A stretch of DNA of 21,645 nucleotides from Clostridia bacterium (GTDB taxonomy: Bacteria > Bacillota_A > Clostridia > Oscillospirales > CAG-272). Below, piece by piece: positions 8,890 through 14,686 of the stretch. The notes beneath the pieces were generated by a model, which saw only the letters and a list, made by a program, of their open reading frames with translations, was not told the origin of the DNA and ran no database searches. Both the position numbers and the translations under genes were made by a program. Each line of letters starts with the position of its first letter. The stretch's first letter is position 1. Where the stretch lies: assembly GCA_017542695.1 (NCBI GenBank), contig JAFXWT010000119.1:1-21645 (forward strand), in the 5' to 3' direction.

Positions 8890-8897
8890 GAAATTTA

Positions 8898-9818
8898 TCA
8901 TTCGTCGTCCGAACCGTCCGAGAAGTAGATCGGTCTTGCGTCGGCGTGACCGAACGCAAAGTCAACGTACGCAACGAATTCCGCGGTGAGCGGATTTTCC
9001 GTCGGCGAGATGAGCACCGTCGGCTCCGTGACGTAGACGAGCTTGAACACCTCGGAAAGAAGGTGCGAGTCGGCTATCGCCCACATTTTGTCGGTAAGTC
9101 CCGTCGAGCCCGCGCCGACGACCATATAGTTCATGCCGTAGACGGGGTTCGCCCCGACGCCCGTTTCGGGATCGAGCAGAGGAGATACTGCCGCGTCCTT
9201 GCCGCAGATCTTTCTCGCTCTCTCTTCAAGCTCGGGAGAGACGAAGAGCATATCGAAGTCGCCGACAAACGGCATGCCGTCCGCCGTCACAAAGTTCGAC
9301 GCGGCTGCGATCGCTTCCGTTATAGAAGAAACGGAGAGCGCGGCTGTCGTAAGGTTTGAATACGTGCCCGAACCGGTTGCGCTGCTGACAGGGTGATTTG
9401 TCGCCGCCCACGGCTTGTTATCCGCGCCCTGAGCCGAGCTGTAAGCGTTGCCGAATACCTTGTAGAATTCATTCAGCACCGTCATAAACGCGGAATCGGC
9501 AAGGCGTATGCCCGTGCGGTTTGCGAGAGTCACAACGTCGATGTTCGCGTCCTTGAACTGAACGGGAACGGACAGCGCGCGCTCCGCGGGCGTGATCGTT
9601 TTCTTGAAGATGTTGTCGCTCGTCGCGCGGGAGAGCGTTCCGTTATACGTCGAAAGCTCGCCGTAGCCGCCGAGGCCGGGGAGCGTGTACGTCGGCGCGT
9701 CCTGCGTCACGATGCCGCACACCTTGCCGATGGCGCTCATGCGCGATGCGTATCTTGTTTCAAATGCCTTTTTGACCAGAGGATACATATCCTCCGACCA
9801 TGAATATATTTTTTCCAT
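8898..9818 (-). CDS. Phage major coat (capsid) protein, HK97-fold type
   Basis: 306 aa. The N-terminus MEKIYSWSEDMYPLVKKAFETRYASR is an N-arm-like helix. The middle holds ADGMPFVGDFDMLFVSPELEERARKI, a pattern typical of P-domain strands and helix in HK97-fold coat proteins of the gpT/P22-like groups. The C-terminal ADSHLLSEVFKLVYVTEPTVLISPTENP leads into an A-domain-like segment and an acidic tail. It is preceded by a scaffold-like gene and a strong AAAGGAAA ribosome binding site about 8 nt before the ATG. No protease gene is present and no propeptide is evident, which agrees with a scaffold-driven, non-cleaved assembly route. The coat role is well supported by context and pattern. Confidence 0.85.
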   Translation of the reverse strand: MEKIYSWSEDMYPLVKKAFETRYASRMSAIGKVCGIVTQDAPTYTLPGLGGYGELSTYNGTLSRATSDNIFKKTITPAERALSVPVQFKDANIDVVTLANRTGIRLADSAFMTVLNEFYKVFGNAYSSAQGADNKPWAATNHPVSSATGSGTYSNLTTAALSVSSITEAIAAASNFVTADGMPFVGDFDMLFVSPELEERARKICGKDAAVSPLLDPETGVGANPVYGMNYMVVGAGSTGLTDKMWAIADSHLLSEVFKLVYVTEPTVLISPTENPLTAEFVAYVDFAFGHADARPIYFSDGSDDE

Positions 9819-9837
9819 TTTGTTTTTTTCCTTTCTG

Positions 9838-10302
9838 TTATTTCATTGTTTTGAGAAAACCGTAGTATTCCCTGTATGACATCCCCGCGCCGTCAGCTAT
9901 CCTGCGCTGACGCTCGGAGAGCGCATAATCGGGAGACGCGGCGGTGCCGCGCGGAGTCGCCAGTGCAAAAGGGGAGAGCTTCGGCTCGCCCGCGCCGAGC
10001 GACTTCATTTTGATAAAATCCGAGATCAGCGCGTCGAGCGGCTGATCCTTGCCCTTGGCAAACGTCGGAAACATCGGATCGGTGACGGCGGCAAGGCGCG
10101 CTTTTTCGTTGAGCGTCTGTTCTTCGTTCGCGCTCTCTTCCGTTTCCGCGCTCTCTTCCGCCGTTTCTTCATCCGAGGCGCTCTCCGCCTCGTCGGACGG
10201 CGTCTCCGTCGTTTCGCCGCTTATGGTTTCGGGTTTGTTTTCCGTCTCATCGTCGGGTAATACGGGGGATTTTTCTTCGTTTATGATATCGTATTCGTTC
10301 AT
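9838..10302 (-). CDS. Phage scaffold-like protein
   Basis: 154 aa. Residues 1-65 are extremely acidic and low-complexity (Glu, Asp, Ser, Thr rich, presumably disordered), followed by a helix-rich second half ending in MSYREYYGFLKTMK with basic and aromatic residues. Scaffold proteins of tailed phages typically have an acidic, flexible N-terminus and a short basic C-terminal coat-binding helix. Its place between portal and coat matches P22 gene 8. It is only half the length of P22 gp8 (303 aa). The ATG overlaps the portal stop (ATGA), so the two are translationally coupled. Ribosome binding site AAGGAG. Assigned by position and composition. Confidence 0.7.
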   Translation of the reverse strand: MNEYDIINEEKSPVLPDDETENKPETISGETTETPSDEAESASDEETAEESAETEESANEEQTLNEKARLAAVTDPMFPTFAKGKDQPLDALISDFIKMKSLGAGEPKLSPFALATPRGTAASPDYALSERQRRIADGAGMSYREYYGFLKTMK

Positions 10303-11948
10303 TGTTCTTCTCCTTTTTCAGTGTCGAATTTTTCATCGAGGGACGCGCATATCTTGTCCTTTTCGGGTATGCCGAGCGCCGATATATAAGCGCGGACGAT
10401 CGGGTAATTGTCCTCCGTCACGTTCATGTTTATAAGGTCGCACAGCGCCGAAAGCGTGAACGAGCGCGAGTTGTCAACGCCGTCGCCGACGCTGACTCTG
10501 ACGTCGAGCTCCGGGATATAAGCGATCGTTCCGAAGCTCGAAACGTCGACTTCGTTTCCGACTATGCGACGCACGTCGTCTTCGCCGTACAGCTCGAGCG
10601 CGAGGTAGTCGATGAGTCTGTAAAGGCGCTCAAATCCCGCTTTTTTGCACACGTTTTTGGCGTTCATTCGCCTTGACGCGCGATCGGAAAGTAGCGCCAG
10701 CCCCGTCGCCGTCGTCACTTGCGACGTTGCGCTTCCTTGCAGATAATCGTAGTTGCCGAGCGCTTCCTTCATCAGCGTGCGGTATTTTTCGACTATCTCG
10801 TAGTGTGCGACGTTGTCGCCCGAAAGGCCGCCGAGGCGTTTCACCTTGTCGACCATGCCGGGACGCATCTTCCACGTCGCGCCGGGCGCGTTATTCGGAT
10901 AGCTGTCGGCGGAAAATGCGTTTTCCTCGTAAACGACGATGTCGTTCGACGCGAACGCCGTGTTGAGCTGTGCCAGCGCGAGCTGCCTGTCCGCAGCGTC
11001 GATGAGCGGGATTATTGGTTCGAGCTCGCTCTTGCCCCAGATGGAGCCGTCGCGCGGCGTCTTGTTCATCAGAACGAACGGGTATTTGCCGTAACCCGTC
11101 TTTTGCCAGAATTTCGGCACGTTGCGGATCTCGCGTCCGCCGATCAGTATCGAAAAGGCGATGTCGCCCGCACTGTACGCGCACGGGCGCGTTTCGATCG
11201 CGCCGCCGACGACGTATTCGCATTCGCTCTCGCCGTCCGACTGCTGGCGGTACCACCACTCAACGACGTCGACGGTGTCGGTGAGGTCGAGTTCGACTCC
11301 GTTTTCCCTCATGATCTGATCGACGCTCGTTCCGAGCCGCGAGAGATCGTACTCGAACACGCGCTCCACTTTGATGCGGCTCATCGAGTAGACGTACCCG
11401 ACGTATTCGCATTCGTCGAGCGTCGTCGCCGACGGATCGGGATATATCGCCTCGGGCGAAGGAGCGTCGATCACAATGTCCGCGCCGTCATTCTCGACGC
11501 CGACGGACAGCTTCCACACCGACGTTCCGTAGAGGTTCAGTCGGCGCTCGCACGTCGCGTTCTTCGTTTCAAGATCGGCGCCGTCGCACACGTATCTCAC
11601 GACCTGCTCGCGCACCTTCGCCGTTTCGGCATCGGACTCTTCCCTGCCGAGAAACTCGAAATCGGGCATATCCGCGTCGATCTGGCTCTCGACGTGCATA
11701 TAGCCGTCGGGGACGGTCGCGGGCTTCCACGGTATCTCCGCGTCGGCGAGGAACTGCCCCGTCTGGCTTTCGGTCAGGTGCGTTCCGTCATAGTACGACT
11801 TCATTTTCTGAAAATACTGTTCCGCTCCGCTCTTGGCGCATTTTGCGTCGTCAAGCAGGAGCTTTATCGTTTCCTCCCTTTCCTCGCGGGTGGAGTACAT
11901 CGCGCCCGTTAAAATCGGGGAGGTTTCTTTGAATGAAATTAAGTTCAT
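10299..11948 (-). CDS. Phage portal protein (P22-like)
   Basis: 549 aa. The portal forms the dodecameric ring at one capsid vertex through which DNA enters. It opens with a helical clip region (EEREETIKLLLDDAKCAKSGAEQYFQKMKSYYDG), continues with a wing/crown core containing CERRLNLYGTSVWKLSVGVEN, EAIYPDPSATTLDECEYVGYVYSMSRIKVE and YPFVLMNKTPRDGSIWGKSELEPIIPLIDAADRQLALAQL, and then GNYDYLQGSATSQVTTATGLALLSDRASRR. That last set (proline-turn, long stem helix, TATG-type loop) is typical of P22-like portals from Firmicutes prophages. It lacks the long C-terminal barrel of P22 gp1 (725 aa). Start supported by GGAGG 5 nt upstream. Confidence 0.88.
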   Translation of the reverse strand: MNLISFKETSPILTGAMYSTREEREETIKLLLDDAKCAKSGAEQYFQKMKSYYDGTHLTESQTGQFLADAEIPWKPATVPDGYMHVESQIDADMPDFEFLGREESDAETAKVREQVVRYVCDGADLETKNATCERRLNLYGTSVWKLSVGVENDGADIVIDAPSPEAIYPDPSATTLDECEYVGYVYSMSRIKVERVFEYDLSRLGTSVDQIMRENGVELDLTDTVDVVEWWYRQQSDGESECEYVVGGAIETRPCAYSAGDIAFSILIGGREIRNVPKFWQKTGYGKYPFVLMNKTPRDGSIWGKSELEPIIPLIDAADRQLALAQLNTAFASNDIVVYEENAFSADSYPNNAPGATWKMRPGMVDKVKRLGGLSGDNVAHYEIVEKYRTLMKEALGNYDYLQGSATSQVTTATGLALLSDRASRRMNAKNVCKKAGFERLYRLIDYLALELYGEDDVRRIVGNEVDVSSFGTIAYIPELDVRVSVGDGVDNSRSFTLSALCDLINMNVTEDNYPIVRAYISALGIPEKDKICASLDEKFDTEKGEEQ

Positions 11949-11958
11949 TGTTCCTCCA

Positions 11959-13251
11959 TCATTTGTTTTTTCGTTTCATAAATCGAGCCGCTTCCGCATG
12001 CGGAGTTACGGGGCGCGCGGAGCAGAAATAACGGAGCGCGTCGGGCGCGTGCGTTATCTCGTGCGGCTCGGTCGCGGCGTCGCCGGGACGTTTTTCGTCG
12101 GCGAGCAGCAGCGGCAGCGTGCGTATGAGATTCTTGCAGTTGTCGAAAATAACGAGGCGGCTTTGTCCGTTTTCATCCGTTTTCAGCCATTCCTTTGTCG
12201 CCGCCCAGCCGCCGATGCGGCTCGGCGTGAGCTTTGTAAAATACACGCCGCACCGCTGAAATATCTCGGCTATCGACAGCCCGCTGTCTTTCTGCCTGTT
12301 CCACAGATCCGCGGGCGCTATGCAGACGGTGCCCTCCGTCAGCTTCGGCAGTATTCTTTCCGCCGCCTCGCTGACGATGAGCCCGCTTTCGTATATCTCG
12401 TCGTAAACGTACGCGCGCCCGCCCTCATCCACGGCGACAAACAGCGCCGCGAGCATATCGAGCCCGTAGTCGATCGCAAGATAACGCGCGACGTTTTCGT
12501 GAAGCTCGCGCGGCGGCGACGTATGCACGCCCTCCTTGAATTCGGGGAAAAACTGCCCCGAAAAAATGTCCCACGAGCCGTAGAGCCATGCTCTTTTCAG
12601 CTCGCCCGGGAGATTTTCAAGCTGTTTTACATAGTCGGGATCGAGCGCGAGAAGCGCGTCGTTGTCGTAAACTCCCGCGGGGATAAACGAGTATTCGTCG
12701 GGGTTTTCGGTCGGTCTGAAATCGCGGTCGACAAACAGCCGCTTTACCCATCCGTGACCCACGCCGCCGGGGTTGCATGTGAGATACATCCGTTTGGGAA
12801 AGTCGTTCGCGCCGCGAAGCGCCGCCGTCAGCACGGCGAACGAGTGCTCGTCGATCTGCGTCGCCTCGTCTATCGCGATGACGTCGAACTCCTGCCCCTG
12901 ATATTGAAGCAGGTCGCCGTCGTCGGCGAGATATCCGAGTTTGAGCCGCGAGCCGTTTATGAAATCAAAGCACTTGTCGCGCTCCGAATACTCGGCAAGC
13001 GGCGTGTCTTTTGCGAGAAGCATTTTTTGAAGCGGTCGGATATGATTTTCGCGCAGTTCGGGGAACGTCCGCCTGATAAGCAGCGTCCGTATCCCTGGGT
13101 AATTCAGACACATGAGCACGAGCTTGTGACGCAAAGCGTAGCTTTTTCCGCCGCCTCGCGCCCCGCCGTATGCCGTGTATTTCGTCTTTGAAAGGAGGAA
13201 TCTTTTCTGCTTTTCCGACGGCAGAAAGTCGATCACCACGTTATCCGCCAT
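11959..13251 (-). CDS. terL: Phage terminase large subunit
   Basis: The ATP-driven motor and headful nuclease that pumps DNA into proheads. 430 aa. The ATPase part has Walker A GGARGGGKS (residues 29-37), an RRTFPELR segment, and Walker B VIAIDEAT. The C-terminal RNase H-like nuclease has its acidic residues in LAIDYGLD, APADLW and HAPDALRYF. All catalytic motifs are intact. The start overlaps the end of terS (terS stop 13241-13243, terL ATG 13249-13251), with a GAGGCGG ribosome binding site. An active enzyme would imply that the particle packages DNA. Confidence 0.95.
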   Translation of the reverse strand: MADNVVIDFLPSEKQKRFLLSKTKYTAYGGARGGGKSYALRHKLVLMCLNYPGIRTLLIRRTFPELRENHIRPLQKMLLAKDTPLAEYSERDKCFDFINGSRLKLGYLADDGDLLQYQGQEFDVIAIDEATQIDEHSFAVLTAALRGANDFPKRMYLTCNPGGVGHGWVKRLFVDRDFRPTENPDEYSFIPAGVYDNDALLALDPDYVKQLENLPGELKRAWLYGSWDIFSGQFFPEFKEGVHTSPPRELHENVARYLAIDYGLDMLAALFVAVDEGGRAYVYDEIYESGLIVSEAAERILPKLTEGTVCIAPADLWNRQKDSGLSIAEIFQRCGVYFTKLTPSRIGGWAATKEWLKTDENGQSRLVIFDNCKNLIRTLPLLLADEKRPGDAATEPHEITHAPDALRYFCSARPVTPHAEAARFMKRKNK

Positions 13252-13666
13252 AGCTTTCCGCCTCGGACGACAACTCGACTCTCACCGCGTCGGGAAGCTC
13301 GGTTTCGCCCCAACCGAAGTTTTCGCGCAGGATCGCCGTCGCCAGCGTTCCGTTCATCACGCCGCAGTAACTGCTCTCCTCGATATATCGTTCAAGGCGC
13401 AGAAGCGCCATCTCTACGATATCGCTTAAACATTTGTTCGTTTTGAGCGATAAAAATTTTCGCTTGGTCATTCCCAGCGAATAACACAGCCCCGAGAGCG
13501 TGTAGGGCATCCGTTTTTTGAGGCACGACTGACATTTGTCGCCGCACCCGTCCTTGCAGACAAGACACGCGGGCGATCCGTTCGCCGCGTCGCATCTGTC
13601 GAAATATTCGTTGATCCTTCGGCGCAGAGCCGCGGGATCGTCTGTTATATCTTTCCTTGTCGGCAT
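13241..13666 (-). CDS. terS: Phage terminase small subunit with an inserted cysteine cluster
   Basis: 141 aa; DNA-recognition subunit of the packaging motor. The helix-turn-helix part MPYTLSGLCYSLGMTKRKFLSLK (about residues 53-75), the helix IVEMALLRLERYIEESSYCG and the ending TLATAILRENFGWGETE are those of the small terminase family common in Firmicutes prophages. Between the first helix and the HTH it carries an insert with Cys34, Cys37, Cys41, Cys45 and Cys48, a possible zinc knuckle. The ribosome binding site is weak; translation may be coupled to the upstream gene that ends 18 nt before. Confidence 0.85.
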   Translation of the reverse strand: MPTRKDITDDPAALRRRINEYFDRCDAANGSPACLVCKDGCGDKCQSCLKKRMPYTLSGLCYSLGMTKRKFLSLKTNKCLSDIVEMALLRLERYIEESSYCGVMNGTLATAILRENFGWGETELPDAVRVELSSEAESYGG

Positions 13667-13684
13667 AGGTGTGACAACTCTTCG

Positions 13685-13909
13685 TCAATCGTCAGAAGCC
13701 GACACCCGTTCAACAAAATCAAACATGTGTTCTTCAAAGTATTCCCCGAAACAGTCCGCGTGGAGAAGATCGCCCGTTTCTTTGAGCGAGAACGCGCCGT
13801 TTTCGGAATAGATCGCCGCGCCGCATTGAGCGCAACGTCCGAGAAATCTTTTGCGGTGGCGCGGCATTTCGCTTGCGTCCGCCTCATAGATATCGAATTT
13901 GTTGCCCAT
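13685..13909 (-). CDS. Small zinc-motif protein, first gene of the head cassette
   Basis: 74 aa, family not recognised. It carries Cys26-x2-Cys29 (GRCAQCGAAIY) and His50-x2-Cys53 (LLHADCFGEYF), a plausible four-ligand zinc site of treble-clef or LIM-like spacing, followed by an acidic, aromatic C-terminus (YFEEHMFDFVERV). The N-terminus is basic around PRHRKRFLGR. The start at 13909 is backed by AAAGGAAGTG about 6 nt upstream and by its place just after the cassette promoter. It is the leading gene, before terS, a place where phages often keep a late regulator or an HNH endonuclease; no HNH motif is seen. Function unknown. Confidence 0.7.
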   Translation of the reverse strand: MGNKFDIYEADASEMPRHRKRFLGRCAQCGAAIYSENGAFSLKETGDLLHADCFGEYFEEHMFDFVERVSASDD

Positions 13910-13924
13910 CCGATCACTTCCTTT

Positions 13925-13952
13925 CCGTAAGCAGTATCATTTTTGCTTACGG
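13925..13952 (-). promoter_or_regulatory. Inverted repeat in the 5' leader of the head cassette
   Basis: A perfect 8-bp inverted repeat CCGTAAGC/GCTTACGG (13925-13932 and 13945-13952) spaced by 12 nt. It begins at the expected transcription start and ends directly before the AAAGGAAG ribosome binding site of the first gene. It may form an mRNA hairpin at the 5' end or act as an operator. Confidence 0.6.
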
Positions 13953-13957
13953 TGCAT

Positions 13958-13986
13958 ATTATACCACACATTTGTTCTTTTGTCAA
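13958..13986 (-). promoter_or_regulatory. Head-cassette promoter, perfect consensus
   Basis: TTGACA (13981-13986) and TATAAT (13958-13963) on the minus strand with exactly 17 nt between. Such a perfect promoter would be very strong unless repressed, which fits a LexA-like box in the spacer and another just upstream. Confidence 0.9.
13965..13978 (-). promoter_or_regulatory. LexA/DinR-like box 2, inside the promoter spacer
   Basis: AGAACAAATGTGTG on the minus strand. It matches the Gram-positive SOS consensus CGAACRNRYGTTYC at 10 of 13 defined positions. It lies between -35 and -10, where bound repressor would block polymerase. Confidence 0.45.
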
Positions 13987-13994
13987 GAATTTTA

Positions 13995-14008
13995 TAAACA
14001 TCTGTTCG
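13995..14008 (-). promoter_or_regulatory. LexA/DinR-like box 1, upstream of the -35
   Basis: CGAACAGATGTTTA on the minus strand. It matches the Gram-positive SOS consensus CGAACRNRYGTTYC at 12 of 13 defined positions. Its centre is 30 bp from box 2, about three helical turns, so both would face the same side. Confidence 0.6.
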
Positions 14009-14034
14009 GATTTTTGCAAAAATGGAAATCTGCC

Positions 14035-14063
14035 TTGACAAAAGGCGGGATGTGTGAGATAAT
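14035..14063 (+). promoter_or_regulatory. Divergent plus-strand promoter
   Basis: TTGACA (14035-14040), 17-nt spacer, GATAAT (14058-14063). It points away from the head cassette into the repeat-rich non-coding stretch. Its target is unclear: possibly the deaminase-nrdG2 operon 620 nt on, a non-coding RNA, or a control gene that has been lost. Confidence 0.65.
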
Positions 14064-14305
14064 GGAGCAAAAGATGTTCTTTTTCTTTATCTGAAAGACA
14101 CGAGAACCCCCCAAAACTCACATGCGTTCGTTTCGGGGAACCCCTACCGAACGAAAAAGAAGCAGACGAGCGTGCCGCTCGACCGCCTTGTGAACTGTGT
14201 GCAAGCAGAAAATGTAGCGGCGTTTGCTCCCCGCACGTAATTTGTCGCTTTGCTCCAAATCTACGGCGGAACCCCGCAAAGGTGGCATCCACTTCAAGCC
14301 GGAGC

Positions 14306-14325
14306 ACGCGCTGCCGGCAGCGCGT
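14306..14325. repeat. Perfect 20-nt palindrome
   Basis: ACGCGCTGCCGGCAGCGCGT is its own reverse complement. It has no T-tract on either side, so it is not a normal terminator. Confidence 0.8.
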
Positions 14326-14363
14326 ATATATTCTAATTTGTACTCCGCTGACGGCAAGAAAAA

Positions 14364-14420
14364 GGCCGCCTTGTGTAAAGGGGGCTGGCAACGAGCAACG
14401 CGAGTTGACTGGGGGATTGT
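14364..14420. repeat. Interspersed repeat unit A
   Basis: Contains an imperfect hairpin GCCGCCTT/AAGGGGGC (14365-14372 and 14378-14385) with loop GTGTA, followed by GCTGGCAACGAGCAACGCGAGTTGACTGGGGG. From memory, units of the form CTCCCTTGTGTAAAGGGAGCTGGCA occur in many copies in gut Clostridia genomes; no search was run. Confidence 0.5.
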
Positions 14421-14421
14421 C

Positions 14422-14447
14422 GTAGGGGCGACCCTGTGTGGTCGCCC
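14422..14447. repeat. Interspersed repeat unit B, copy 1
   Basis: Shares GTAGGGGCGACC with the copy at 14513-14535. Perfect stem GGGCGACC/GGTCGCCC (14426-14433 and 14440-14447), loop CTGTGT. Confidence 0.75.
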
Positions 14448-14460
14448 GCGATTTTGGGAG

Positions 14461-14495
14461 ATTGCCACGTCGCGCCTACGGCGACTCCTCGCAAT
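14461..14495. repeat. Interspersed repeat unit C
   Basis: Nested hairpin: outer ATTGC/GCAAT (14461-14465 and 14491-14495), inner GTCGC/GCGAC (14469-14473 and 14481-14485) with loop GCCTACG. The outer arms with CTCCTCGCAATGAC look like a family repeat known to me from gut Firmicutes; not verified. Confidence 0.55.
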
Positions 14496-14512
14496 GACAG
14501 TTCATGGGATTT

Positions 14513-14535
14513 GTAGGGGCGACCATCGGTCGTCC
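14513..14535. repeat. Interspersed repeat unit B, copy 2
   Basis: GTAGGGGCGACC is identical to copy 1, then a shorter loop ATC and GGTCGTCC, which still pairs through one G-U. Confidence 0.75.
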
Positions 14536-14540
14536 GAAAG

Positions 14541-14584
14541 CCTCTCCTTATAGGAGACGTGTCAGCCAACGGCTGACGGAGAGG
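14541..14584. repeat. Interspersed repeat unit D, cruciform-like
   Basis: Outer arms CCTCTCC/GGAGAGG (14541-14547 and 14578-14584) enclose a perfect hairpin GTCAGCC-AAC-GGCTGAC (14561-14577) and a small TCCTTATAGGA hairpin, giving a Y-shaped folding element. Confidence 0.7.
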
Positions 14585-14686
14585 TATATAATGCGCGCCC
14601 AAGGGCGAAGCCCTCTGTCGCACCAGCAGGCGTGACATCTCCATACCGAACGCGGGAGAGAAAGAATTAAAAAATGAGGTACCATC

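Larger units (their letters stand above)
6517..13909 (-). mobile_element. Phage-derived head/packaging cassette (P22-like gene order), no integration, tail or lysis genes
   Basis: Eight tightly packed minus-strand genes in the order zinc-motif protein, terS, terL, portal, scaffold, coat, gp4-like adaptor, gp10-like closure protein. This is the order of the P22 late head genes 3-2-1-8-5-4-10. Each reading frame is intact, with overlapping or near-adjacent starts and stops. The catalytic motifs of TerL are complete. Nothing in the window encodes integrase, excisionase, CI-like repressor, replication proteins, tailspike, needle, injection proteins, holin or endolysin. Base composition matches the host. 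It could be a remnant prophage, a satellite using partner-phage functions, or a domesticated DNA-packaging unit. Confidence 0.85.
14064..14686. other. Repeat-rich non-coding stretch
   Basis: No convincing gene on either strand. Open frames here have no ribosome binding site and translate repeat sequence. The stretch holds an imperfect nested inverted repeat (CGTTCG at 14125-14130 with CGAACG at 14148-14153, enclosing GGGGAACCCC), a 20-nt palindrome and several repeat units listed separately. It separates the head cassette from the deaminase gene and could be a hot spot for insertion or repeat-mediated rearrangement. Confidence 0.7.

Noticed and set aside
10719..11912. 397-aa plus-strand frame opposite the portal gene
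   Set aside because: Arg/Val/Asp-rich shadow of the portal gene produced by GC-rich codons; no start signal, no recognisable domain. The same holds for 11833-13191 opposite terL and 4555-5517 opposite dxs.
6502..14077. AAAGATGT at 6502-6509 and 14070-14077 as attachment-site repeats flanking the phage cassette
   Set aside because: Only 8 bp match and the sequences diverge directly after; too short to support att sites without an integrase.
14074..14094. Short Phe-rich frame (MFFFFI) after the plus promoter, as an attenuation leader peptide
   Set aside because: Expected transcription start (about 14070) lies downstream of the GGAG that would serve as ribosome binding site, and no Phe-related gene follows.
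14224..14553. 109-aa plus-strand open frame in the repeat stretch
   Set aside because: No ribosome binding site, composition of translated repeats (units A to D run through it), no domain pattern; typical spurious frame over interspersed repeats.
14587..14592. TATAAT as a promoter for the deaminase operon
   Set aside because: No -35-like hexamer at 16-18 nt upstream (that place is inside the repeat D hairpin) and no extended -10 TG.
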